Assembly (NCBI RefSeq): GCF_900108105.1
Contig: NZ_FNUR01000003.1
Span: 124,001 to 188,000 of the forward strand
Length of the DNA stretch: 64,000 nt
DNA from: Butyrivibrio sp. Su6
GTDB lineage: Bacteria > Bacillota > Clostridia > Lachnospirales > Lachnospiraceae
Direction: 5' to 3'
Shown: in pieces, positions 24,602-33,809 of the stretch
How the letters are laid out: every line of letters starts with the position of its first letter
Position numbering within the stretch: the first letter of the stretch is position 1
Notes under the pieces: generated by a model
The model's database searches: none
The model's input: the letters and a program-made list of their open reading frames with translations, nothing else
What the model was told of the DNA's origin: nothing
Made by a program: the position numbers and the translations under genes

Positions 24602-25090
24602 TTATTTGCGTTTATAGGTCCTATATGTGTAGGTTATATCAAAATAAACCTGTTCGTCGCTCTCATCTACAAGTTCCCAGTTTGGATCCTTATCAAGATT
24701 AGGGAAGTAAGAATCAGCCTGGTATTCCTTGTCGATAAAAGTAACTATTGCAGTATCGCATTCATCAATAAACTCGTTATAGACACTTGATCCTCCAATA
24801 ATAAATACGCTGTCTGTATCAACATCTTTAACAAGTTCCAAAAGCTCTTCTTTGCTGTGAGCCACCTCTGCATTTTTTACTGTATAGTCCTCTCTTGTTG
24901 AAAGGATTATGTTCCTTCTGTTTGGAAGAACCACCTGCTGTGGAAAAGTCTCAAGAGTCTTTCTCCCGTAAACTATAGTATTTCCTGTTGTGAGATTTCT
25001 GAAATTCTTCTGATCGGCAGGAATACTGACAAGGAGCTTGCCCTTGTGTCCAATTGCCCAATTGCTGTCTACTGCTACTATTGCTTTCAT
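24602..25090 (-). CDS. folA: Dihydrofolate reductase
   Basis: A 162-residue enzyme that reduces dihydrofolate to tetrahydrofolate with NADPH. Visible motifs are MKAIVAVDSNWAIGHKGKLL (substrate loop), NTIVYGRKTLETFP with the NADPH-binding segment, and FIIGGSSVYNEFI. It starts 20 bp after thyA, the usual pairing, because thymidylate synthase turns methylene-tetrahydrofolate into dihydrofolate that this enzyme recycles. Length is normal for the family. Confidence 0.95.
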   Translation of the reverse strand: MKAIVAVDSNWAIGHKGKLLVSIPADQKNFRNLTTGNTIVYGRKTLETFPQQVVLPNRRNIILSTREDYTVKNAEVAHSKEELLELVKDVDTDSVFIIGGSSVYNEFIDECDTAIVTFIDKEYQADSYFPNLDKDPNWELVDESDEQVYFDITYTYRTYKRK

Positions 25091-25110
25091 ATGTCCTCCA
25101 AATTGTGTTA

Positions 25111-25962
25111 TTAGATGGCTATCGGAATATCTTTTATCTGGTCTCCGGCTACTTCATAGCCTTCGAGTGATACATCGTTCCTTGTAAACTCATAGAAATC
25201 TTTTACATCAGGATTAAGTTTGAATTTTGGAGCCGGCAGAGGTTTTCTCTCAATAAGCTCCTTGATAAGCGGCACATGACGGTCATAGATGTGAGCATCT
25301 GCAATAACATGTACGAGCTCACCTACGTTCATATCACAAACCTGTGCGATCATGTGCACAAGAACTGCATACTGGACCACATTCCAGTTATTGGCTGCCA
25401 GAACATCCTGTGATCTCTGGTTGAGAATCGCATTAAGCGTAAGCCTGTCCTCACCTTTTTTCTGTGTTACATTGTAAGTTACGCTGTAAGCGCAAGGATA
25501 AAGATTCATTTCATGGAGATCAGAGAATACATAAGTATTAGTCATGATTCTGCGGCTAAAAGGGTTATTTTTCAGATCATAGATAACCCTGTCCATCTGG
25601 TCAAACTCACCCTCTTTATAAATGCTCTTTTGTCCGATCTGATAGCCGTATGCTTTTCCGATTGAACCTGTCTCATCAGCCCACTCATCCCAGATATGGC
25701 TGTTAAGATCATTTATGTTGTTACTCTTTTTCTGGTATATCCATAAAATCTCGTCTGTTGCGCTCTTAAGTGCTGTCTTTCTAAGGGTCATTATCGGAAA
25801 TTCCTTGGAAAGATCATATCTGTTGACCACGCCGAATTTTTTTATGGTATAAGCCGGTGTTCCGTCCGGCCAGTGCGGTCTTACCTTTTCTCCCTCTGTT
25901 GAAGTTCCGTTCTCCAATATATCTTTACACATATTGATAAAGATCTCGTCAGCTCTGCTCAT
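25111..25962 (-). CDS. thyA: Thymidylate synthase, divergent active-site neighbourhood
   Basis: A 283-residue thymidylate synthase that methylates dUMP to dTMP. The phosphate-binding FSRRIM arginines (near 136), the nucleophile Cys157 in LYPCAYS, the NQRSQD motif near 188 and HIYDRHV near 227 are present. It departs from Escherichia coli-type enzymes: the residue after the nucleophile is Ala instead of His, and the GxPFNI motif reads NNWNVVQY. The same replacements probably occur throughout a clostridial subfamily, so the enzyme is likely active. It lies 9 bp after the MBL-fold gene and 20 bp before folA. Confidence 0.93.
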   Translation of the reverse strand: MSRADEIFINMCKDILENGTSTEGEKVRPHWPDGTPAYTIKKFGVVNRYDLSKEFPIMTLRKTALKSATDEILWIYQKKSNNINDLNSHIWDEWADETGSIGKAYGYQIGQKSIYKEGEFDQMDRVIYDLKNNPFSRRIMTNTYVFSDLHEMNLYPCAYSVTYNVTQKKGEDRLTLNAILNQRSQDVLAANNWNVVQYAVLVHMIAQVCDMNVGELVHVIADAHIYDRHVPLIKELIERKPLPAPKFKLNPDVKDFYEFTRNDVSLEGYEVAGDQIKDIPIAI

Positions 25963-25971
25963 ACTTTCCTC

Positions 25972-27576
25972 CTACTTGCTCCACTTATCACAAAGTGAAT
26001 TAATCTGATCTGCAAATTTAGCTTTATCTTTATTGCTTATCCCCTCGCTCTTTGCAATTATACCCATAAGTCTTGCCCCGGCAGCTTTAAGCCTTGCATA
26101 AACATCCGAAACAAGCGTTGACTCTTTTCTCTTTACAGGAATAGGCAGTCCTTCCTTAAGAACAACTCCTGAAACAAGATCAACTTCCGTGCCGCTGTAA
26201 GGTGCCATGGCATCGAATCCGTATTCGCTTCTCAGACACTCGGCAAAAGAGCTGCATACACTGTCCTCACCATGAACCACAAAAACTTTTTTAGGTCTCT
26301 GCACAGTGAAGCCATTTATCCACTCTATAAGTCCATTTTTATCTGCGTGTCCTGACAAGCCCTCAAGCTTACAGATATCTGCCTTTACATCAATCGTCTC
26401 TCCAAAGAGTTTTACCTGCTCGGCTCCATCTACTATAGCACGTCCTGTCGTCCCTACCGACTGATATCCAACAAACAATATCGTGCACTCAGGTCGCCAG
26501 AGATTGTGCTTTAAATGGTGTCTTATTCGTCCTGCCTCGCACATTCCGGAAGCAGAAATGATGACCTTTGGCTCAGGGTCCTCATTTATTGCTCTTGATT
26601 CCTCGGTGGTGATTGCAAGATTAAGTCCAGGGAATGTGATAGGATTTATCCTATTTTTAACAAGCTCCATGGCTTCTTCATCATAGCAATCCATCTGATT
26701 GTCGTTGAATATCTCTGTGGCCTCAACAGCAAGCGGACTGTCCACAAACACCTGGAAATTCGGATTTGACTTTACCAGTCCTTCTTTTTTTATCTTTCTG
26801 ATAAAATACAGCATTTCCTGGGTTCTGCCCACAGCAAAAGAAGGAATGACAACATTGCCGCCTCTTGCAAAGGTTCTTTCAAGAATCTCTGTAAGAGCTT
26901 TAATATAGTCAGGCCTGTCAGTTGTATGAAGTCTGTCACCATAAGTAGACTCCATTACCACGTAATCTGCCGCATCAGTTTTTTGTGGATCCCTTATAAG
27001 TGGCTGGTCCTTATTTCCAATGTCCCCGGAAAAAACAATCTTTTTAGATACATTTTTTTCCTGAAGCCACACCTCAATGCTGGACGATCCAAGCAGATGT
27101 CCTATATCGGTAAATCTGATCTTAATGCCTTCACAGACCTCAACCTCTTCATCATATCTGCAGGGCACAAAGCTCTTTATGGTCTTCTCGGCGTCTTCCA
27201 TGGTATATGCCGGTTCCATCTCGGATATGTCTTTGGTTCTTTTGGCCTTTCTGTTCCTCCACTCTGCTTCCTGCATCTGTATATGGGCGCAGTCTCTTAG
27301 CATTATATTGCACAAAGAAGCTGTCGCAACAGTAGAAAAAATCTTTCCTCTAAAGCCCTTAGAATATAAAAGCGGAAGATTTCCGGAATGATCAACATGG
27401 GCATGAGTCAGAAAAACATAATCAATTTCAGGCGCACTCACCGGAAGTGAAACATTCTCAAAATAGTCCTTGCCCTGTTCCATTCCATAATCCACCAGTA
27501 TCTTTTTACCTGCTGCCTCAAGATAATGACAACTACCCGTCACCTCATGATCAGCACCAATAAACATAAGTTTCAT
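25972..27576 (-). CDS. MBL-fold RNA-processing exonuclease-like protein (beta-CASP family)
   Basis: A 534-residue protein of the metallo-beta-lactamase/beta-CASP family related to CPSF-73 and KH-less archaeal RNases. The zinc motif is THAHVDHSG near residue 62; SGDIG near 180, SASGMCEAGRIRHHL near 340 and VHGE near 437 are the remaining beta-CASP/RMMBL motifs. The enzymes cut or trim RNA. The start at 27576 follows GAGG by 8 bp; an upstream frame extension has no site. A helical tail of about 90 residues follows the RMMBL domain. It heads a probable operon with thyA and folA, but a functional link is not evident. Confidence 0.88.
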   Translation of the reverse strand: MKLMFIGADHEVTGSCHYLEAAGKKILVDYGMEQGKDYFENVSLPVSAPEIDYVFLTHAHVDHSGNLPLLYSKGFRGKIFSTVATASLCNIMLRDCAHIQMQEAEWRNRKAKRTKDISEMEPAYTMEDAEKTIKSFVPCRYDEEVEVCEGIKIRFTDIGHLLGSSSIEVWLQEKNVSKKIVFSGDIGNKDQPLIRDPQKTDAADYVVMESTYGDRLHTTDRPDYIKALTEILERTFARGGNVVIPSFAVGRTQEMLYFIRKIKKEGLVKSNPNFQVFVDSPLAVEATEIFNDNQMDCYDEEAMELVKNRINPITFPGLNLAITTEESRAINEDPEPKVIISASGMCEAGRIRHHLKHNLWRPECTILFVGYQSVGTTGRAIVDGAEQVKLFGETIDVKADICKLEGLSGHADKNGLIEWINGFTVQRPKKVFVVHGEDSVCSSFAECLRSEYGFDAMAPYSGTEVDLVSGVVLKEGLPIPVKRKESTLVSDVYARLKAAGARLMGIIAKSEGISNKDKAKFADQINSLCDKWSK

Positions 27577-27649
27577 CTGCAATACCTCGCTTTTATCAGT
27601 ATAACATACTTTCGGTTTCACACGGCACTTTGTTGTTTCTTTGACATTA

Positions 27650-27679
27650 TTGGAAATATTTTCGTAAATTTGTTACAAT
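27650..27679 (+). promoter_or_regulatory. Probable promoter of the DUF3048 lipoprotein gene
   Basis: TTGGAA (27650-27655) and TACAAT (27674-27679) are separated by 18 bp, and the ATG is 34 bp downstream. An alternative -35, TTGACA at 27641, is perfect but lacks a good -10 at the right distance. Confidence 0.45.
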
Positions 27680-27712
27680 ATAGATTGACTTTATTTTAAG
27701 GAGACTTTGGAA

Positions 27713-28858
27713 ATGTATATTAATAGATATGCCAAAAAAGCTATCGCTTCCATAATGTGTGCTGTTACTGTGTTTTCAGTAGCTGCATGTTCATCAACTG
27801 ACACAGAGGATACTTCCTCAGGTGATGTTTCTTATGAAGCAATAGAAAAAAATGATTCAAGCACAGAAGCTACAACAGTAGAGGATGTTGCGACTTCTGA
27901 CGAACCTTACGTTCTCCCTGAGGGAATGTATTTCAGTGAACTCACAGGTGAGCCGATTAGTGAAGAATTCAAGGATCAGCGCCCTATTGCAGTTATGGTA
28001 GATAACGAGATCAAGGCTCTTCCACATTATGAAACAGCCAAAGCTGACGTAGTCTACGAGATGATGAACAGCACTGCCAATGACCGTATTACACGTCTCA
28101 TGTGTGTTGTAAAAGACTGGAAATCACTTGAACAGTTTGGAAGCATTCGTAGCACCAGACCTACCAATATCATCTTAGCTTCAGAGTGGAATGCAATTCT
28201 TTGTCATGATGGTGGTCCTGTCCATAACGATGCTTATTTTGCCATGGATTGGGCTAAAGACCATATATCAGGATTATTCTCAAGAATCAACAACGGTAAG
28301 GACAAAGAGTTTACTGAATACATTGTTTCCGGCGATCTTGAAAGAGAAATACCTAAAGCAAACATTTCAGAAACCTATAACGAATTTGCCAATGAAGGAA
28401 GCCACTTTAACTTTACAGACTATGGCACAGAGATAAAACTTGATGAGAAATATGACAGATCATATTCTGCCAACAAGGTATCTCTTCCATTCCCTCATAA
28501 CAGTTCAACACTTACCTATAACCCTGAGACCGGACTTTATGAGTACTCTGAATATGGAGAGCCTCATGAAGATGCCGACAGCGGCGAAGTTCTTTCGTTC
28601 AAAAATGTTATTCTTCAGAAATGCAGCTTCACACAGCTTGATGATGAAGGATATCTGATCTATAACTGTGTCGGCGCTGGTGAATACGCCTGGTACCTCA
28701 CAAACGGCGTTGCCAAGGACGTTACATGGGTTAAATCAGGATACACTGATGTAACAAAGTTCTATGATGAAAACGGCGATGAACTTGAGATCAACAACGG
28801 TAAAACATACATTGCACTTGTTCCTGATGACACCTGGGAAAAAATTATCTTCGAATAA
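27713..28858 (+). CDS. DUF3048 domain lipoprotein
   Basis: A 381-residue exported lipoprotein. The signal peptide ends at the lipobox SVAAC near residue 25, followed by a Ser/Thr/Asp/Glu-rich linker to about residue 65. The DUF3048 domain follows (GEPISEEFKDQRPIAVMVDN, EMMNSTANDRITRLMCV, GSIRSTRPTNIILASEWNAI and HDGGP). The ATG at 27713 is 9 bp after AAGGAG. The family is called YerB-like in Bacillus; its role at the cell surface is not established. It is followed after 6 bp by traX. Confidence 0.9.
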   Translation: MYINRYAKKAIASIMCAVTVFSVAACSSTDTEDTSSGDVSYEAIEKNDSSTEATTVEDVATSDEPYVLPEGMYFSELTGEPISEEFKDQRPIAVMVDNEIKALPHYETAKADVVYEMMNSTANDRITRLMCVVKDWKSLEQFGSIRSTRPTNIILASEWNAILCHDGGPVHNDAYFAMDWAKDHISGLFSRINNGKDKEFTEYIVSGDLEREIPKANISETYNEFANEGSHFNFTDYGTEIKLDEKYDRSYSANKVSLPFPHNSSTLTYNPETGLYEYSEYGEPHEDADSGEVLSFKNVILQKCSFTQLDDEGYLIYNCVGAGEYAWYLTNGVAKDVTWVKSGYTDVTKFYDENGDELEINNGKTYIALVPDDTWEKIIFE

Positions 28859-28864
28859 AACAAT

Positions 28865-29641
28865 ATGACTTTCAATATAGACAAATACCGCAAACTTAAT
28901 GGCAATACACTTAAATTAATAGCATGCATATGCATGCTTATAGACCATATCGGCGCAGCAGTCATTCTCCCGGTATTCCAGGCCGGAGTTCAGAAAGATA
29001 TCTTTGAATTCGATAAGCTGAACATGTTTTACAAGGTTTTACGATTTGTAGGCCGCAGTGCCTTTCCGATATTTGCCTTTCTAATGGTTGAAGGTTTTTA
29101 CCACACTAAAAACAGACTAAGATACGCTCTTAGTCTGTTTATTTTTGCTATTATTTCTGAATATCCCTATGATCTGGCCTTTAATAAGACTGAAGGTGAT
29201 TTCATGTACAGCTCAAATGTCATGTTTTCACTTTTTATCGGTCTTCTCGTAATATGGGCTGTAGACTTTTTCAGAAAAGAATTTTCTATGTCAGATAAAA
29301 AGATATACCGCATTGCATTTTATCCTGCAAGTGCCCTTGTTATAGCAGTTGGCGCCTACACGGCGCATGTTATTAACTGTGACTATCGCGAATTTGGCAT
29401 TGGCATAATGCTAATCTTTTACTTCTTTCATTCCTTTGAATCCGTAAGCCTTTTAGCTTCATATTTCCTGCTCTGCGGAATCAACAATGAATTCAAATCC
29501 TTCCCAGGCTTTATTCTCCTATTTTTCTATAACAAAAAGCGGGGCAAAAATCTAGGAAAGCTCAAATATCTTTTCTATATCTTCTACCCCGCACATTTAC
29601 TACTGTTGTACGCAATCCGCTATGCAATTTATAAAATATGA
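28865..29641 (+). CDS. TraX family membrane protein
   Basis: A 258-residue polytopic membrane protein (about seven or eight hydrophobic segments) with the TraX family start LKLIACICMLIDHIGAAV, the VGRSAFPIFAFLMVEGFYHT motif near residue 60 and SEYPYDLAF near 97. Plasmid TraX acetylates pilin; chromosomal homologues in Firmicutes probably acylate some surface polymer, by family. The gene has no strong ribosome binding site of its own and may depend on coupling to the DUF3048 gene. A terminator-like hairpin lies inside the coding region at 29110-29140. Its stop codon directly abuts the stop codon of the convergent gene. Confidence 0.87.
   Translation: MTFNIDKYRKLNGNTLKLIACICMLIDHIGAAVILPVFQAGVQKDIFEFDKLNMFYKVLRFVGRSAFPIFAFLMVEGFYHTKNRLRYALSLFIFAIISEYPYDLAFNKTEGDFMYSSNVMFSLFIGLLVIWAVDFFRKEFSMSDKKIYRIAFYPASALVIAVGAYTAHVINCDYREFGIGIMLIFYFFHSFESVSLLASYFLLCGINNEFKSFPGFILLFFYNKKRGKNLGKLKYLFYIFYPAHLLLLYAIRYAIYKI
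29110..29140 (+). terminator. Perfect terminator-like hairpin inside the traX coding region
   Basis: AAACAGACTAAGA and TCTTAGTCTGTTT pair perfectly (13 bp, 5-nt loop), followed by ATTTTT. This matches an intrinsic terminator but lies about 245 bp into an open traX frame. Confidence 0.5.
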
Positions 29642-30163
29642 TCAGTTGCCTACGAGACTAGCCATAGCCTCCTGAGCACCACAAATATTTGTAGTAGAAA
29701 GTGTATAATTCTGCAATATGTTTGTCTGGAACTCAACACAATTCGGTTCATGAGCGACTACTTCAGCATACTGTGAATATCCACCATCCTTATTGCCTGT
29801 AAGAATATATACAGTCTCTCCCTCTTTTACCTGGAACTTAACCTCTATAGTTGCTGTATCAGTCAAAATAGCATTGTTACTGAAAACTATCTTGTATGTT
29901 CCCGGATAAAAAGCATCCTGCGACTTGGTAATCGTTCCGCTAAAAGGGAGCGTTCCCTCGTCAGTCTTAACTGTCACTCTCTGTGAGAGCCTAATATGTT
30001 CGCTCTTACTCGATGTTTCATGAGAACCCTCATAAATACTACGGCTAATATCCATATTGGCTTCACTTGCAGTACTAAATAACACTATCGCACCGGCAAG
30101 TATCGATATCCCCAAGAGAAATGCGCCAAGAACAATAAGCATTGTTCTCCTTGTTTTTGTCAT
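29642..30163 (-). CDS. Membrane-anchored protein of unknown function
   Basis: A 173-residue protein with one N-terminal membrane segment (about residues 8-30) and an extracytoplasmic part rich in beta-prone sequence (LSQRVTVKTDEGTLPFSGTI, YPGTYKIVFSNNAILTDTAT, IEVKFQVKEGETVYIL). The pattern suggests a small beta-sandwich like the domains of secreted or cell-wall proteins. I do not recognise the family. It lies after the trk operon with 104 bp between and may be independent. Confidence 0.7.
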   Translation of the reverse strand: MTKTRRTMLIVLGAFLLGISILAGAIVLFSTASEANMDISRSIYEGSHETSSKSEHIRLSQRVTVKTDEGTLPFSGTITKSQDAFYPGTYKIVFSNNAILTDTATIEVKFQVKEGETVYILTGNKDGGYSQYAEVVAHEPNCVEFQTNILQNYTLSTTNICGAQEAMASLVGN

Positions 30164-30267
30164 TTCAACCCACCTATAAATTCATTTCTATTCACAAATA
30201 CTACTAGAGTCTATCACATTTTGGACACAATTTTCAAGAGCTTGTTTATAGAAATTTAATAATTATT

Positions 30268-31713
30268 TTATCTTTTCCAGGTCTTGGGCTTTATGAATAT
30301 GAGTATAGGAAGTAGCTCAAGTCTTCCTGCAAGCATGTCAAACATCAATACAATTTTGGCAAGAGGTGAAAACTCTGAATAATTGCCCATAGGACCAACC
30401 ATCCCAAGTCCGGGACCAATGTTATTCATGGTTGCTGCCACTGAAGTAACTGTGGTCTGAAAATCAAAATTATCAAGAGCCACCAATATGCAGGAAATCA
30501 TGAAAGTAACTACATAAAGACCCAAATAAGCTGAAACTGATTTTACAGTGGTACCCTCTACAGTATGACCATCCATATATACTCTTTTTACAGCCTTTGG
30601 ATGAACAAGGTAGTTAAGCTCGTTTCTGGCATTTCTTATGACGATTATTGCTCTTGAAAACTTAAATCCGCCACCTGTTGAACCCGCGCAGGCTCCTACA
30701 AGAGATAACAGACAAAGGATCATTTTGGAAAACATAGGCCACTTATCAAAATCCATTGTTCCAAAACCTGTAGTTGTCATAACTGATGTAACTGCAAACA
30801 GAGAGTGATGGAAGGAAAGTCTTCCATCGGTAATGATTCCTGCTCTGTATACATTTATTGAGATAAGGCACGCAGCTATGAGCATAGTCGCAAAATAGTA
30901 CTTAACCTCATCTACAGCAAAAGCCTCTTTTGGCTTTCTGTTGATCAGGAAATAATAAACGGTAAAGTTAACACCGCAAAGTGCCATGAATACAATGATA
31001 ACCGCCTGGCTTGCGATTGAATATCCACCAATACCGGCATTATTAACTGCAAATCCACCGGTTCCCACAGTTGAAAAAGTAATTGTAACCGCATCGTAAA
31101 TAGGCATTCCTGTGATAATAAGGCAGATGATCTCCAAAAGAGTGATAGCTATATATATCTGGTAAAGGATCTTCGCTGTATCTTTTACCTTTGGAACAAT
31201 CTTACCAACAACCGGTCCCGGGCTCTCTGCCCTCATAAGGTGCATACTGTAGCCATCAACCATTGGAATAACAGCGATGAGGAACACCAAAACTCCCATT
31301 CCACCGATCCAGTGGGTAAATGTACGCCAGAACTGAACACTGTATTCAATGCCATCCACAGAGGTAAGGATACTTCCTCCTGTGGTCGTAAAGCCCGATA
31401 TAGTCTCAAAAAGGGCATCAATATAATTGGGGATAGTTCCTGTCATAACAAAAGGCACAGCTCCAAGCATACTCATAAATATCCAGGCAAGAGCTGTTAT
31501 GGCAAAGCCTTCTTTAGCATAAATAACGGTACTCTTTGGCTTTTTTATCGAGCCTAGTATACCGACAACAAGCGTGATAACAATCAGTAAAAAGAAAGAC
31601 TCCGCGCTGTCATATTCCTTGTGAATGATTGCCACAAAAAACGGCAACATCAAAAGAAATCCCATGATCCTGAAAAGTCTGAACAGGATATATCTGATCA
31701 TTGAATAGTTCAT
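30268..31713 (-). CDS. trkH: Potassium uptake channel subunit TrkH
   Basis: A 481-residue integral membrane protein with four membrane-pore-membrane repeats. The pore-loop signatures are visible, for example GFTTTGGSIL, TVGTGGFAV, MTTTGFGTMD and NNIGPGLGMVG. It forms the K+ conducting dimer, gated by TrkA rings at the inner side. The start at 31713 lies 1 bp after the trkA stop, with its ribosome binding site GGAGAAG inside the end of trkA; this means tight translational coupling. Confidence 0.95.
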   Translation of the reverse strand: MNYSMIRYILFRLFRIMGFLLMLPFFVAIIHKEYDSAESFFLLIVITLVVGILGSIKKPKSTVIYAKEGFAITALAWIFMSMLGAVPFVMTGTIPNYIDALFETISGFTTTGGSILTSVDGIEYSVQFWRTFTHWIGGMGVLVFLIAVIPMVDGYSMHLMRAESPGPVVGKIVPKVKDTAKILYQIYIAITLLEIICLIITGMPIYDAVTITFSTVGTGGFAVNNAGIGGYSIASQAVIIVFMALCGVNFTVYYFLINRKPKEAFAVDEVKYYFATMLIAACLISINVYRAGIITDGRLSFHHSLFAVTSVMTTTGFGTMDFDKWPMFSKMILCLLSLVGACAGSTGGGFKFSRAIIVIRNARNELNYLVHPKAVKRVYMDGHTVEGTTVKSVSAYLGLYVVTFMISCILVALDNFDFQTTVTSVAATMNNIGPGLGMVGPMGNYSEFSPLAKIVLMFDMLAGRLELLPILIFIKPKTWKR

Positions 31714-31714
31714 T

Positions 31715-33076
31715 TTACTTCTCCAGTATGTCGTTAATATCATCTAATCCGGTACGTGTTGTTACTACGATTACCGAATCTCTGTCTCTTATAACGCTCT
31801 CTCCACTAGGAGTTATGATCTCTCCGTAATGATTTATGCAGGCTATAAGAATACCCTTCTTAAGATTAAGCTGAGACAAAGGAACGCCAATAACAGGGCT
31901 TCCACTTCTTACAATAAATTCAAGAGCCTCGGCTCTTTCATCATTGAGCTTATAAAGTGCCTCTATGTTACTGTCCTTTGACGCCGACATTCCTCGTACA
32001 AACTGCACGATTCTCTCTGCAGTAATATTCTTTGGATAAATTATACTTCCAATATCAAGTGATCCGATTATCTCACCATAGTTAACTCTGTGGACCTTTG
32101 TTATGAGCTTAGCCTTTGGATTGATGTTTTTCACATACATTGAGAGCATTATGTTCTCTTCATCAAGATTGGTAAGGGAAGCAAAAGACTCAACTCTGGT
32201 AATTCCCTCTTCCAAAAGCATATCCTTATCAGTGCCGTCACCATTTATGACAAGCGCCTGTGGAAGAAGCTCAGAAAGCTCCTTGCAGCGCTCTGAATCT
32301 TTATCAAAAATAGTTACTTTAATACCGTAGGATATAAGCTGTCCCGCAAGATAGTAACCGGTTTCTCCGCCTCCAACAATAATTGTTGAGTGCACCTTTG
32401 CAGTAGGAAGTCCCATCTTTTTAAAGAAATTAAGTGTATTTCTGCTGGATCCGATGATAGTAATCTCATCTCCCGCCCTTAATATAAAGTTTCCATCAGG
32501 GATAAAGACATCTTTTCCTCTTGAAACAACTGCGATGATAACCTGCTTTTTCAGATCTGCTGGAATATCCTTAAGTGCCTTATCGCAAAGCCTTGAGTCC
32601 TCACTGATGACCATCTTGATAAGTTCTGCTCTGCCCCTTGCAAAGGTCTCAATCTTTGTAGCTGAAGGGAGCTTTAACAGTCTTGCAGCTTCATTTGCAG
32701 CTGCTTCTTCAGGGTTGATGACCATTGATAAGCCAAGTTCTTCTTTGATAAAATTAATCTCTTTTTTATAGACAGGGTTACGTACGCGTGCGATAGTATG
32801 GCAATTACCTGCCTTTTTAGCTATAAGGCAGCATAAAAGATTAAGCTCATCCGAATCAGTTACAGCCACCATCAGGTCTGCCTTTTCAATACCGGCATCC
32901 TTCATGATAGAGTAACTTGCGCCGTTGCCCACAATTCCCATAACGTCATAGCTGTTTACAACGTTTTGTACAACACTGCTTTTTTCTTCTATTACGGTTA
33001 TATAATGTCCTTCTTTACTGAGCTGCTGAGTAAGAGTCTGACCAACATTTCCACAGCCCACGATAATAATTCGCAT
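31715..33076 (-). CDS. trkA: Trk system regulatory subunit TrkA
   Basis: A 453-residue cytoplasmic protein with two tandem RCK units. Each has a Rossmann NAD-binding start (IIVGCGNVGQTLTQQLSKEG at the N-terminus and IIVGGGETGYYLAGQLISYG near residue 228) followed by an RCK_C ligand-binding domain. It binds nucleotides (NADH/ATP/ADP or c-di-AMP in relatives) and gates TrkH, encoded directly after it. Full length for the family. Confidence 0.95.
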   Translation of the reverse strand: MRIIIVGCGNVGQTLTQQLSKEGHYITVIEEKSSVVQNVVNSYDVMGIVGNGASYSIMKDAGIEKADLMVAVTDSDELNLLCCLIAKKAGNCHTIARVRNPVYKKEINFIKEELGLSMVINPEEAAANEAARLLKLPSATKIETFARGRAELIKMVISEDSRLCDKALKDIPADLKKQVIIAVVSRGKDVFIPDGNFILRAGDEITIIGSSRNTLNFFKKMGLPTAKVHSTIIVGGGETGYYLAGQLISYGIKVTIFDKDSERCKELSELLPQALVINGDGTDKDMLLEEGITRVESFASLTNLDEENIMLSMYVKNINPKAKLITKVHRVNYGEIIGSLDIGSIIYPKNITAERIVQFVRGMSASKDSNIEALYKLNDERAEALEFIVRSGSPVIGVPLSQLNLKKGILIACINHYGEIITPSGESVIRDRDSVIVVTTRTGLDDINDILEK

Positions 33077-33156
33077 AACATTCCTCCAAAGACATAAAAA
33101 TCCTTATATATTCTACCACAAATAGCTATTAATATATCGGCTATTCCAAAGAATAA

Positions 33157-33190
33157 GCTAAGTATTGCCCAAAAAACAGCAATACTTAGC
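33157..33190 (-). terminator. Terminator after the exported protein gene
   Basis: GCTAAGTATTGC and GCAATACTTAGC form a perfect 12-bp stem (10-nt loop), followed by TTATTCTTT on the minus strand, 4 bp after the stop codon at 33195. Confidence 0.75.
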
Positions 33191-33194
33191 TCAT

Positions 33195-33797
33195 TTAATT
33201 TACATGAATTGTAGCTGCACTCTGCTCAAACAGCTCCTGACAATTGTCATCTTCCGCTCTCTGATAAGTAATCGTAAAGGTCTTGTACTTTGACATTATC
33301 ATGTACACCGTCTGGTACGCCTTCTGCTGATCAGGCACCATAAAACTAGACTCGATATGGTAGCCCGGATAACCGTCGATAGTAATATTCTCAAAGCTCT
33401 CTACTGTAAAGTCCACGTCACTGCCAAAGGCTTCATTATAGGATTCTGACAAAAGCTTTTCATACTCACTCCTTGTGAGATTGGCTGTATTGTCTATAAC
33501 TGCCTTTTCTATGGATGCAGGATTTCTTTTCTTCTCCCTGTTAGTAAGGGTGATATTTTTTCCATTATCATATATGTTGTAGCTGATGGATGAAGACTCC
33601 ATAGGCTCATTCTTGTTGACAAAAGTGTCTGTTTCAGCCTGAAGTACAAAGTCTGAAGGCACAACAAAGGTGCACTGTCTGGCCTCTTTTAATTCATCCT
33701 TGGCAAAACTTGTTATGCCATCTAAAAATCCAACACTACTTACAATGGCTATGGTGACAGCCAGTAAAAGCAGATAAACGGCTCGTATCTTTTTCAT
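33195..33797 (-). CDS. Secreted or membrane-anchored protein of unknown function (DcrB/PsbP-like fold suspected)
   Basis: A 200-residue protein with an N-terminal signal or anchor segment (residues 5-27, ending near SFAKDE). The C-terminal part, with ITIDGYPGYHIESSF and YKTFTITYQR followed by ELFEQSAATIHV, has the pattern of small exported DcrB/PsbP-like domains: a GxxG turn, then antiparallel strands, then a final helix-strand. No function is assigned. It starts 12 bp after the GT39-type gene stop and is probably co-expressed with it, which suggests a role in the cell envelope. Confidence 0.7.
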   Translation of the reverse strand: MKKIRAVYLLLLAVTIAIVSSVGFLDGITSFAKDELKEARQCTFVVPSDFVLQAETDTFVNKNEPMESSSISYNIYDNGKNITLTNREKKRNPASIEKAVIDNTANLTRSEYEKLLSESYNEAFGSDVDFTVESFENITIDGYPGYHIESSFMVPDQQKAYQTVYMIMSKYKTFTITYQRAEDDNCQELFEQSAATIHVN

Positions 33798-33809
33798 ATT
33801 TCCTCCAAA

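Noticed and set aside
28191..28658. Overlapping plus-strand frames inside the DUF3048 gene
   Set aside because: They are in the wrong frame within a well-supported gene and lack start signals.
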